This document shows, one piece after another, positions 17,592 through 25,044 of a stretch of 64,000 nucleotides of DNA. The translations under genes and the position numbers were made by a program. How positions within the stretch are numbered: the first letter of the stretch is position 1; each line of letters begins with the position of its first letter. The notes beneath the pieces were generated by a model. It ran no database searches. It was not told the DNA's origin and saw only the letters and a program-made list of their open reading frames with translations. Origin of the DNA: Candidatus Obscuribacterales bacterium (GTDB lineage Bacteria; Cyanobacteriota; Vampirovibrionia; Obscuribacterales; Obscuribacteraceae); NCBI GenBank assembly GCA_020634035.1, contig JACKCM010000005.1, positions 682,001-746,000 on the forward strand, given 5' to 3'.

Positions 17592-18927
17592 TGAGATTCC
17601 TTATTGCGCGTTTACCTGGGATAATAGACGATAGTTCACCATAGAAAGCCAGTCGGGCAAGATAGAGCAGAAGCAGAGCCAGGGCAAGATTGATGAGTAC
17701 CGCAATAATCGTAAGCGGGGCAGAGATCTCGTCAGTGACAATGCCTTTGGCGGCAAGGACAAGATTCGATAGTGGTATCAGAACGGTCATGCCGTTAAGA
17801 CCTACGCCCGGTATCATCGCCACCGCCGGCAATAGCATCGTGCCGATTAGAATCAAAGACGAAATGTTTTGAGCCTCCTTAAAACTTTTGGCCAGGCAGG
17901 CGATAAAGCAATAGGTCGATGAGAGCAGCACGATAGCCAGAAAGAATACCGAGAGCACCGCTGCCACATCGGACGGTGTTATGTTGTCCACCGTCCTTTT
18001 GAGAAACTCATGGGACCAGGGCATCTTGAGCAAGAAATAGAGTGCGACAAAAAGCAGACTGGAGAGATTGATAAGTGCGGTGGTAATACTGACCGAAAGG
18101 ACCGAAAAGAATTTACCCAGGATGAGACTCCAGGGCTGAACCGGAATCAACTGGGTGGTCAGAATAGTCTTTTTCTCGATCTCCAGAGTAAAGGCGGTAA
18201 GAGCAGGATAGACCGTCCCTGATTGGATTATCACCAGGGTATAGATACAGAAGACGCCGATGGCAATCGACTTGATCATGGCGTACTTATTCTGGTTCCG
18301 TGCCGGAGTCTTGATCTCTTTTACTTCGGCCAGGCTCTTGAAACTGACCGAATAGACCTTGAGCAACTCCGGCGGCAGACCGGAATTTTTGATCAATTTA
18401 CTTGTCGCCTCCGATTTCGCCGCCGATGCCATGGTCGTGACAAAGACCCGCGCTTCCAGATGACGATCGGCAGAAGGATTGAAATAGGCGGTCATTCCAG
18501 AGAGATCAGGCTTTGTCTCTAGAAAGCAGTCTATCTTTTTCTCTTTAAGCGCCTGGATTGCGCTATCACGGTCGGCAAACTGGACAGCTTTGACTTTTTT
18601 CGAAGCTTCGATTTTTTTGTTGAGAGCGGGTAGCTCCCTAATGCTGTCCTGCGAGATACAAATGCGAATCGGGCTTCTTTCGGTAAGCCCTTCGCGCCAG
18701 AGTGCGAATTCGGAGGCGCCTATGATAATCAGGGGATAGAAAACCAGGGGCAGGATAAGCGAATAGATGATGACGTGGCTGTCTCTCAGGCAATGAACCA
18801 GCTCTTTGAAAGTTATGGTGCTGATCTCCCTCAGCGTTTCTCTGGTTATGTCTCTGGAGCTCTCGGTCACTAAAAGAGTCCTTTGAAAGCCTGTGAATTC
18901 TTGCCAAAGCCTGTCTATATTCGACAA
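17581..18927 (-). CDS. ABC-2 type transporter permease (NatB-like)
   Basis: 448-residue permease. The first membrane helix (about residues 54-75) is followed by a large extracytoplasmic domain (about 80-215), then five or six C-terminal helices with the VYPALTAFTLEIEKKTILTT-type coupling region. It is the first gene of a three-gene exporter operon with NatA and the CPBP-fused permease. The two permeases are distant paralogues and probably form a heterodimer. The TTG start at 18927 has only a weak ribosome-binding site; a GTG about 19 codons downstream is the alternative. Confidence 0.87.
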   Translation of the reverse strand: MSNIDRLWQEFTGFQRTLLVTESSRDITRETLREISTITFKELVHCLRDSHVIIYSLILPLVFYPLIIIGASEFALWREGLTERSPIRICISQDSIRELPALNKKIEASKKVKAVQFADRDSAIQALKEKKIDCFLETKPDLSGMTAYFNPSADRHLEARVFVTTMASAAKSEATSKLIKNSGLPPELLKVYSVSFKSLAEVKEIKTPARNQNKYAMIKSIAIGVFCIYTLVIIQSGTVYPALTAFTLEIEKKTILTTQLIPVQPWSLILGKFFSVLSVSITTALINLSSLLFVALYFLLKMPWSHEFLKRTVDNITPSDVAAVLSVFFLAIVLLSSTYCFIACLAKSFKEAQNISSLILIGTMLLPAVAMIPGVGLNGMTVLIPLSNLVLAAKGIVTDEISAPLTIIAVLINLALALLLLYLARLAFYGELSSIIPGKRAIRNLNGN

Positions 18928-19050
18928 ACTTTCTTAATTGCACCCTGTCTATATATTTTTGAAACTAGATCTCTTGAATCAGATAGAATTACTCTTTCAA
19001 ATCTAAATAATTAAAACTGATTATCCGACACAACCTGCCCCCTGATTTCC

Positions 19051-20424
19051 ATGAACCCACGAAAATTCAAAGTTTCCCTATTTGTCGCGACAGTATCCTT
19101 GCTCTCTCTCCTTTTGCCTCAGCCGGTGGGAGCTCTTGTTGAACCGGCAGAGAAATCAGAGCTTAGAGAAGCGGAGATAACTCGCCCTCTGCCCGGTACC
19201 CTGGATAGTGTTCCTGTCTTTAACAGCAACTGTCCGGAGGTCGTTCTCGGAGAAGGGGTTTTGCTCTCCACTTTTAAATCCGGTGTTGACCCATCCAGTA
19301 CTTTGCCCTATGAATTCATGGGCGACTTCGATGTTTTCTTTCACCATATCGCCGATGGAAAGAAAAGCGGTCATATGGAAAACCTCTATCTTGGTCTGGT
19401 GGCGCGCAATGATGGCAAGAAATCTGCCCGGCTGGAGATCAAATCCGGGGCAAGCTATTTGAGCCAGCCCGATGCTCCTTTCATCAAGTTGAAAGAGAAG
19501 GTAGATAATACCGGTGGTGATGTCTATGCCGGTCCAGGGGATAGGGTCACCACCGAACTGCTTTTAGATAAAATCAAAGACAATTTGAAAGGAACCATCG
19601 AGATTCCTCCCGGAAAGACCGTACTGGTCCGAAGTTTTGCCATTCCGGTAAATAACCTGGAGCCGCCTTTGAACGGGCGGAACGGACTGTTGCACCTGCA
19701 TAGTGATAGACCGGTGTCCCTTGCGCTGGTATCACTTTTTGCAAGAAAGACCGACACCGATAAATTTGTAGAGCCCCAGGCGGCCGATTTTATCGCCATA
19801 GCCGAAAAGGGCGAATTGACCCAACCCCGTGGGCTTAAAGCTTCCGTCCCGGGAGAACCCGGACCGATTAAATATGGGCGGGTGGCTGGTATCGCCACCG
19901 GTTCCAGTTGGAAAGCTTCGGAGAAAGCCGCCATAGAAATAGGGTCGACACCGTTCACACTGCATTATCCGATTTCCACCGTTATCGGTGGCATGTTCGG
20001 AACCGGTCAGATTCAGAGCGCACCACTTGCAGCCAGGCTTGCCGATACTGCCTGGGCTGCCCATGGAAACTATGGCATTCTCTACGACCTGACCATTCCG
20101 GTCAAAAACAACTTTAAAAAAATTGTTTCCTGCCACCTCAGACTGGATTCACCGGTCAAGTCCGACGTCAAAGGACGCGCGCCCCAGTATCTCTCGCCTC
20201 CTTCCACCATGGTCTTCTTCCGTGGCACTGTTCAACATCAGGTTCTAAAAGATGATAACCAGATCTCTAAGGGGGTTTCCCATCTGGTGCTCCATCACGG
20301 AGAGAAGGGTCCTGATCTCAGTGTTTTCGACCTGGAGCCGGGTAAAACAGCAGAAGTAAATATTCGATTGATCTATCCGGCAGATTCGACACCGCCCCAG
20401 GTCGTCAGCCTGGAAATTAAATAG
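19051..20424 (+). CDS. DUF3370 family exported protein
   Basis: 457-residue protein with a signal peptide (about residues 1-29, ending VGALV). Sequence features match DUF3370, a family known mainly from Cyanobacteria: RPLPGTLDSVPVFNSNCPE near the start, an EGVLLSTF segment, and a GRFDVF-like GDFDVFFHHIADGK. It probably acts at the cell surface, but its function is unknown. It is the first of four tightly spaced plus-strand genes. Its presence is one reason to place the organism near Cyanobacteria. Confidence 0.8.
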   Translation: MNPRKFKVSLFVATVSLLSLLLPQPVGALVEPAEKSELREAEITRPLPGTLDSVPVFNSNCPEVVLGEGVLLSTFKSGVDPSSTLPYEFMGDFDVFFHHIADGKKSGHMENLYLGLVARNDGKKSARLEIKSGASYLSQPDAPFIKLKEKVDNTGGDVYAGPGDRVTTELLLDKIKDNLKGTIEIPPGKTVLVRSFAIPVNNLEPPLNGRNGLLHLHSDRPVSLALVSLFARKTDTDKFVEPQAADFIAIAEKGELTQPRGLKASVPGEPGPIKYGRVAGIATGSSWKASEKAAIEIGSTPFTLHYPISTVIGGMFGTGQIQSAPLAARLADTAWAAHGNYGILYDLTIPVKNNFKKIVSCHLRLDSPVKSDVKGRAPQYLSPPSTMVFFRGTVQHQVLKDDNQISKGVSHLVLHHGEKGPDLSVFDLEPGKTAEVNIRLIYPADSTPPQVVSLEIK

Positions 20425-20438
20425 AGGTCGTTATCACT

Positions 20439-20990
20439 TTGGCAAAACCCGGCAACAAACTGGTGATTTTCGATCTTGATGAGACCCTCATCCATGCTCG
20501 TACGGCTCAATTAGACAGACCAGCCGATATCAACATCGCCCCCCTGCATATCTATGTCAGACCCTTCGCCTCTGATTTGATTAGTAGAGCCGCTCAGAGA
20601 TTCACAGTGGCAATATGGTCGGCTGGTTCGCCCAGGTATGTCGAGGTGATAAGCGAACATCTTCTTGCGGCAAAGGTCGAGCCCCTGTTTGTCTGGGATC
20701 GAGAGCGCTGTTCTAAGAAAAGCTCGTTCTTTTCGTTCTCAGAGATCTTTACCAAAGACCTGACCATGGTAGAAGAGTTCGGCTTCGGTCTCGAGTCGGT
20801 TTTGATCATCGAAGACGACCCGGTCAAAATAGCCGATTTCAAAGACAATGCCATCATAGTGCGGCAATATCTGGGCGAAGCCGAAGATAGCGAATTGGAG
20901 AGGCTCTCCAGTTATTTCGACGCCATAGATGCGGTAAGCGATATCAGAGACCTGGACAAGAATCTATGGTGCTTTGAAAAAGGTAAGTGA
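20439..20990 (+). CDS. FCP1/NIF-like HAD phosphatase
   Basis: 183-residue HAD-family phosphatase. LVIFDLDETLIHAR carries the DLDET motif typical of the NLI-interacting-factor/FCP1 type, VAIWSAGSPRYVE is motif II and IIEDDPVK is motif IV. Lys residues near position 103 (CSKKSSF) may serve as motif III. Eukaryotic relatives dephosphorylate protein serines; the bacterial substrate is unknown. The TTG start at 20439 has AGAGG upstream, 14 bases after the DUF3370 stop. Confidence 0.82.
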   Translation: MAKPGNKLVIFDLDETLIHARTAQLDRPADINIAPLHIYVRPFASDLISRAAQRFTVAIWSAGSPRYVEVISEHLLAAKVEPLFVWDRERCSKKSSFFSFSEIFTKDLTMVEEFGFGLESVLIIEDDPVKIADFKDNAIIVRQYLGEAEDSELERLSSYFDAIDAVSDIRDLDKNLWCFEKGK

Positions 20991-21022
20991 ATAACCGATC
21001 CGCATCGTGGTAATTAGATAGT

Positions 21023-21274
21023 ATGTGGACCGAAAGATATATCAAGCTGACTTTTTTTATCCCATTTCTACTGGGTGGTGCGCTCTATTCTTATTTCGCG
21101 CTACGCTATCTCTATGGTTTGCCCCCGGCTCTGCATCAACCTCTCGATGTGGTCTATGCCGTCTATGTCTCTTATCTCGATATGGGTGTCACTTTCGGTA
21201 TATCAGCGGTTATCGCTCTCAGTATCTTCGTAAAGCTGCGCGCTTTTTTCTCATCGGGTAAAGGCTCTCCCTGA
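21023..21274 (+). CDS. Small two-helix membrane protein
   Basis: 83-residue protein with two predicted membrane helices (about residues 9-30 and 54-74) and no known domain. Its stop TGA shares one base with the ATG of the lipase-maturation-factor gene, so the two are translationally coupled and may form a complex. Confidence 0.65.
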   Translation: MWTERYIKLTFFIPFLLGGALYSYFALRYLYGLPPALHQPLDVVYAVYVSYLDMGVTFGISAVIALSIFVKLRAFFSSGKGSP

Positions 21275-22827
21275 TGGACGAGGAGAAGAGCAAGGGCGAG
21301 ATTTTAAAACCCGGAGAACAAAATTATGTTCTTGTCCGCTTCCTCTTCATCCGACTGCTCTCGCTGATTTATTTCATCGCCTTTCTTTCATTCTTGCTCG
21401 AGGCAAAAGGACTCTATGGCGGGGACGGCATTTTGCCTATCGCCGACTTTATCGAGAGCCGATTTCCCGATCCTGCCACTATCAGCCTGCTTCAGTATCC
21501 TTCTCTATTTCTCTACTGGCATGACGACAGCAGTCTGATTTTTCTGCCGGCTCTGGGCATGACCGCTTCGGTTCTCGCCCTCTCAGGCCTCTTCACAGGT
21601 CCATGTCTGATTGTGATGTGGCTGCTCTATCTTTCTATAGTCAATGCCGGTCAGGATTTTATGTCTTTTCAGTGGGATATTCTGCTTCTCGAGACAGGCT
21701 TTCTCTCTATCTTTTTCGCCTCTTATAAACCGCTCGATCTCAACTTCGCAAATCTGAAAAACAATCGCTGGCCCTGGCTGGTGGAGAGTGGAAAGCCATC
21801 GCGAGTTATGATCTGGCTTTATCGCTGGCTGCTTTTCAGACTGCTTTTTGCATCCGGTCTGGTAAAACTGGGAGATCCGACCTGGGATAGTTTTACCGCC
21901 CTGGTCTATCATTATCAAACCCAGCCCCTGCCGACGATGCTGGGCTGGCTCGCCTATCAACTGCCCCACTGGTGTCAGCAATTCTCTACGGCTGCCACCC
22001 TCTTTATAGAGTTGTTGATTCCGCCCATGATTTTCATGGGGCGCAAACTGAGAACCATAGCCTGCTCGATTCAGATCTTTTTGCAGCTGCTCATTATTCT
22101 CACCGGCAACTTCTGCTTCTTCAACTGGCTCACCATCGCCCTTTGCTTGTTCTTACTAGATGACGATCAGATTTTATATTGTATTTCTCGAATCAACTCA
22201 CAATTGAAAGAGAAGGTCGGTGAGTTTATAAAGGTAAGTGCTTCTCCCCATAAATTAAAAATGCTGGTGCTCGGACCTCTATCCTGTCTGATTCTGTTTC
22301 TGAGCTGCTACAACTTCATCCCCCTTTCCCCCCTGGGTGACAGCTTTCCCCCCGCTGCCTACACCCTGCTACAGGCTACCTATCCTTTTCATATGGTTAG
22401 CGGCTACGGTCTTTTCGCCAGGATGACCACCGAAAGACGCGAAATAGTGGTGGAAGCCTCCTATGACGGCAAAGAGTGGCGACCTTATAACTTCAAATAT
22501 AAGCCCGGTCCCCTCGACAGGGCTCCCGGTCTGGTGGCGCCCTTGCAACCTCGCCTGGACTGGCAGATGTGGTTCGCCGCCCTTGGCGATGTTCGGCAGA
22601 ACCCCTGGTTCGTCAGTTTTCTGGAGCGTCTTTTGACCGGTTCGAAGTCTGTGAACGGGCTGCTTGCCGAGGCCCCCTATTCTGACCGGAGCGAGCCTCC
22701 CCGTTTTGTGAGAGCAAGCTTCTATCAGTATCAGATGACAGACATCCCGGAACTGCTCTCCACCGGGCACTGGTGGAAGAGGACTTATATCGGGCTATAT
22801 GTGCCGCCCATCAGCCTGAAAAAATAG
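21274..22827 (+). CDS. Lipase maturation factor family membrane protein
   Basis: 517-residue polytopic membrane protein of the lipase maturation factor (LMF1-like) family. It has about six to eight membrane helices, with family-like segments such as SLLQYPSLFLYWHDDSSL, the RLLFASGLVKLGDPTW helix and, in the C-terminal soluble domain, VSGYGLFARMTTERREIVVE then LDWQMWFAALG. Vertebrate LMF1 helps secreted lipases fold; bacterial function is unproven. It ends the operon with DUF3370, an FCP1-like phosphatase and a small membrane protein. Confidence 0.85.
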   Translation: MDEEKSKGEILKPGEQNYVLVRFLFIRLLSLIYFIAFLSFLLEAKGLYGGDGILPIADFIESRFPDPATISLLQYPSLFLYWHDDSSLIFLPALGMTASVLALSGLFTGPCLIVMWLLYLSIVNAGQDFMSFQWDILLLETGFLSIFFASYKPLDLNFANLKNNRWPWLVESGKPSRVMIWLYRWLLFRLLFASGLVKLGDPTWDSFTALVYHYQTQPLPTMLGWLAYQLPHWCQQFSTAATLFIELLIPPMIFMGRKLRTIACSIQIFLQLLIILTGNFCFFNWLTIALCLFLLDDDQILYCISRINSQLKEKVGEFIKVSASPHKLKMLVLGPLSCLILFLSCYNFIPLSPLGDSFPPAAYTLLQATYPFHMVSGYGLFARMTTERREIVVEASYDGKEWRPYNFKYKPGPLDRAPGLVAPLQPRLDWQMWFAALGDVRQNPWFVSFLERLLTGSKSVNGLLAEAPYSDRSEPPRFVRASFYQYQMTDIPELLSTGHWWKRTYIGLYVPPISLKK

Positions 22828-23135
22828 CTGCCGATAGCCGATTAGTCTTTTTATCGGCGGGGAATGAAATATTCGAACCGATATTAACTAGTGCTGAGAA
22901 CGTGAACACGTTCGTGAACTTTCGACTGGATGTTGCAAAAACAGTTGCCATTAAAAATCTAATTTGATTACGGCAGGGTCTATGGGAGTGGATCTTGTTA
23001 TTTTGGTATTTTGAATTGAGATCAATCACTTCGTTAGTGTATTTCTTATCTTGTAGGGGGTGTCGTTCGCCTTAGCGAACGGTCTTCCTCTCATTTGATG
23101 TGACAGAAATTGGACGGAAGAAGGAGTCCAAACGT
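22828..23135. other. Intergenic region with hairpins upstream of hpf
   Basis: About 300 bases without a convincing gene. It holds a possible weak terminator stem for the upstream operon (GCCGATA at 22830-22836 with TATCGGC at 22852-22858), an inverted repeat GAACGTG-aa-CACGTTC (22898-22913) that could be an operator, and a 7-bp hairpin with loop CTTA (23064-23081), which may lie in the 5' leader of the ribosome-hibernation gene. Confidence 0.45.
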
Positions 23136-23693
23136 ATGACCTATCCAATCCAAATTGTATTCCGAAACATGGAACGCTCCCAGAAGCTGGAGCAGTTGAT
23201 TAATGAAAAGGCCGAGAAGTTGGAGCGCGTCTTCGACCGAATCAGCCGCATGAGGGTGACCGTGGAGATACCGCACACCAGGCACAAACACGGCAACAAG
23301 TACCAGGTCTCTATCGATCTTTCCGTACCCGAGAAAGATATCGTCGTTTGTCAGGATACCAACGGCGACCATACCACAGCAGAGAGCGTGTACAAAGTCA
23401 CCAAAGAAGCTTTTGAAGCATGCAAGAGACAACTGGAAGATTACGCCAGGAAAAGAAGAGGTGAGATTAAAACCCCTGCAGCGTCTATGCCCTCTGCCAA
23501 AGTATCCCAGATGTTCGACGATTACGGATTTCTCGAAACCTTCGATGGAAGAGAAGTCTACTTCCATTCGAATTCGGTGGTAAATGACCGATTCGAGAAA
23601 CTATGTGTGGGCACCGAGGTGTCCTTCGTAGAGAGAATGGGGGATGAAGGTCCCCAGGCCAGCACGGTGAAGGTGAAAGCCAAAGTCGTCTGA
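23136..23693 (+). CDS. Ribosome hibernation factor (HPF/RaiA) fused to a cold-shock-like domain
   Basis: 185-residue protein. The N-terminal domain (about 1-110) is HPF/RaiA-like: MTYPIQIVFRNME, then a beta-alpha-beta-beta-beta-alpha fold with LEQLINEKAEKLERVF and the HKHGNKYQVSIDLSVP strand pair. This domain binds the small ribosomal subunit and stores ribosomes in stationary phase. The C-terminal domain (about 123-185) reads DDYGFLETFDGREVYFHSNSV and resembles the cold-shock OB fold (GFI-type RNP1 and VYFHSN RNP2) instead of the usual dimerisation tail of long HPF. I chose the ATG at 23136, which has AAGGAG, over an earlier GTG without one. Confidence 0.85.
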   Translation: MTYPIQIVFRNMERSQKLEQLINEKAEKLERVFDRISRMRVTVEIPHTRHKHGNKYQVSIDLSVPEKDIVVCQDTNGDHTTAESVYKVTKEAFEACKRQLEDYARKRRGEIKTPAASMPSAKVSQMFDDYGFLETFDGREVYFHSNSVVNDRFEKLCVGTEVSFVERMGDEGPQASTVKVKAKVV

Positions 23694-23721
23694 CGTATTG
23701 ATTTGATGACGCACATCAAAT

Positions 23722-23758
23722 GACACCCGCCGAACAGCTTTTTGGGTCGGCGGGTGTC
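23722..23758 (+). terminator. Strong rho-independent terminator after the HPF-CSD gene
   Basis: A 12-bp perfect GC-rich stem (GACACCCGCCGA and its complement) has a 13-base loop. A T-rich run follows, and the hairpin begins about 28 bases after the stop. Confidence 0.88.
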
Positions 23759-23788
23759 TTCTTATAACACTCGGCATCAAATGCGATA

Positions 23789-24352
23789 TCAGCTCGAAAC
23801 TCTAACACCCGCTGCCAGTTTCTTTATATGGTCGAGCATCTCTTCTTGGTCTGATTCGCCGCTGGCTTCCATAAGATTGAGAAAGAGAACAAAAACAATC
23901 AGGGTGACCAGGGGACCACCGACAGCAAACAACGCGACCATTCCAAGAGAGGCTGGAGGGATATACTTGATACTGGTAACAAAGGCAAGGGCGCTGAAAA
24001 TCGCAATACAGATGATTGCCACCAGACCTGATGTTTGAAAGAAGCTGGTCATCGGTCGGTTCTCCAGGCGATATCGAACGATAGAGCCGGAGCGCTTGTC
24101 CTCTATATAGCCGACCAGATCTTTACAACAAGGATTGGCAAAAGCACCGGTTCTACTCAGTTTGAACCTGTTGCCGTTCACAGTTCCTGCGTATATTTTT
24201 CTGCCGGGGATCTCACCGGGTTGAATCACTGCCCCTGGTGCTTCCAAGGTACGTGCCAGGTTTTCTAGAAAATCCTGCGAATTGACAATCGCTTCTATCG
24301 AACCGTTGAAGCCATCTACAGAAGGAACAAGATTGTCTTTGATCAGGTCCAT
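23789..24352 (-). CDS. Hypothetical membrane protein (paralogue of 24405-24950)
   Basis: 187-residue protein. A soluble N-terminal part (about 1-100) includes KLSRTGAFANPCCKDLVGYI and a segment ending IVRYRLENRP. Two membrane helices follow (about 108-128 and 136-158), then a short acidic cytoplasmic tail. The order of motifs (GR, R-x-G-F/A-x-N, KDL-x-G, YR-x-E) is shared with the next gene upstream, so the pair arose by duplication. No family is recognised. Confidence 0.7.
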   Translation of the reverse strand: MDLIKDNLVPSVDGFNGSIEAIVNSQDFLENLARTLEAPGAVIQPGEIPGRKIYAGTVNGNRFKLSRTGAFANPCCKDLVGYIEDKRSGSIVRYRLENRPMTSFFQTSGLVAIICIAIFSALAFVTSIKYIPPASLGMVALFAVGGPLVTLIVFVLFLNLMEASGESDQEEMLDHIKKLAAGVRVSS

Positions 24353-24404
24353 GGGATGCTCCAGCCAGGAAACAGATACGAAAACCAGAATAAAACAGGC
24401 TCAA

Positions 24405-24950
24405 CTAATTATAACCGACTCCCATTCCGGCCACTTTAGCAAGAAAGTTCTCGAGAGCCTCTTCTTCTACACGACCCTTCGATATGCCCAGATTGATAAC
24501 GAACAGTCCGCCGGCAAGCAGGGCAAGCGGACCGGCGATGAGCTCCAGTCGCTTCTCCTCGCCAAAGATACTGGCCAGCCCCGCCAGAAATGGAATCATC
24601 ACCACCACACACCAGCAGGTGAACATCATCCGAACAATCGCGTTCAATTCGAAGCGATAAATGATCTGGCAACCGCTGCCTGCATCCACGACCGTGCCAT
24701 GAAGATCCCTGGCAAAGCCGTTTTTAAATCCTGCCAGCCTTGTGAGCATAAAGCGGTCCTCGCGAATGCGACCGGCTATGTTGTGCACGGCTCCGGCAGA
24801 AGAACTCTTTCTGCTTTTAATAATGGACGAATCTAATAAGGCGAGAAACTCTTCTTTGCTCAGTGCCGAATCCATCACCATGGTCTGAGAGATGGCACCA
24901 TGGCCAGGGTCCGTCTCCTGAAGCGGATCTGGACTGAAAAAGTTGCTCAT
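24405..24950 (-). CDS. Hypothetical membrane protein (paralogue of 23789-24352)
   Basis: 181-residue protein with an N-terminal soluble domain (RFMLTRLAGFKNGFARDLHG, then GCQIIYRFELNA), two membrane helices (about 107-128 and 136-156) and a short tail. It is a diverged duplicate of the gene that follows 52 bases downstream. The domain layout resembles short bacterial sensor-like proteins without a recognisable output. Its function is unknown. Confidence 0.68.
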   Translation of the reverse strand: MSNFFSPDPLQETDPGHGAISQTMVMDSALSKEEFLALLDSSIIKSRKSSSAGAVHNIAGRIREDRFMLTRLAGFKNGFARDLHGTVVDAGSGCQIIYRFELNAIVRMMFTCWCVVVMIPFLAGLASIFGEEKRLELIAGPLALLAGGLFVINLGISKGRVEEEALENFLAKVAGMGVGYN

Positions 24951-25044
24951 GGCATCGCCTCGACCGGTCTCCTCAGGAACTATAAAGAGTATAGTCGATT
25001 TCGAAACGGTATAATCTGCTGAAAGTTATCTGGTGGTGGAGTAA

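Noticed and set aside
22811..23029. 72-codon minus-strand frame between the LMF and HPF genes
   Set aside because: Atypical composition, no ribosome-binding site and no recognisable domain; it overlaps likely promoter elements.
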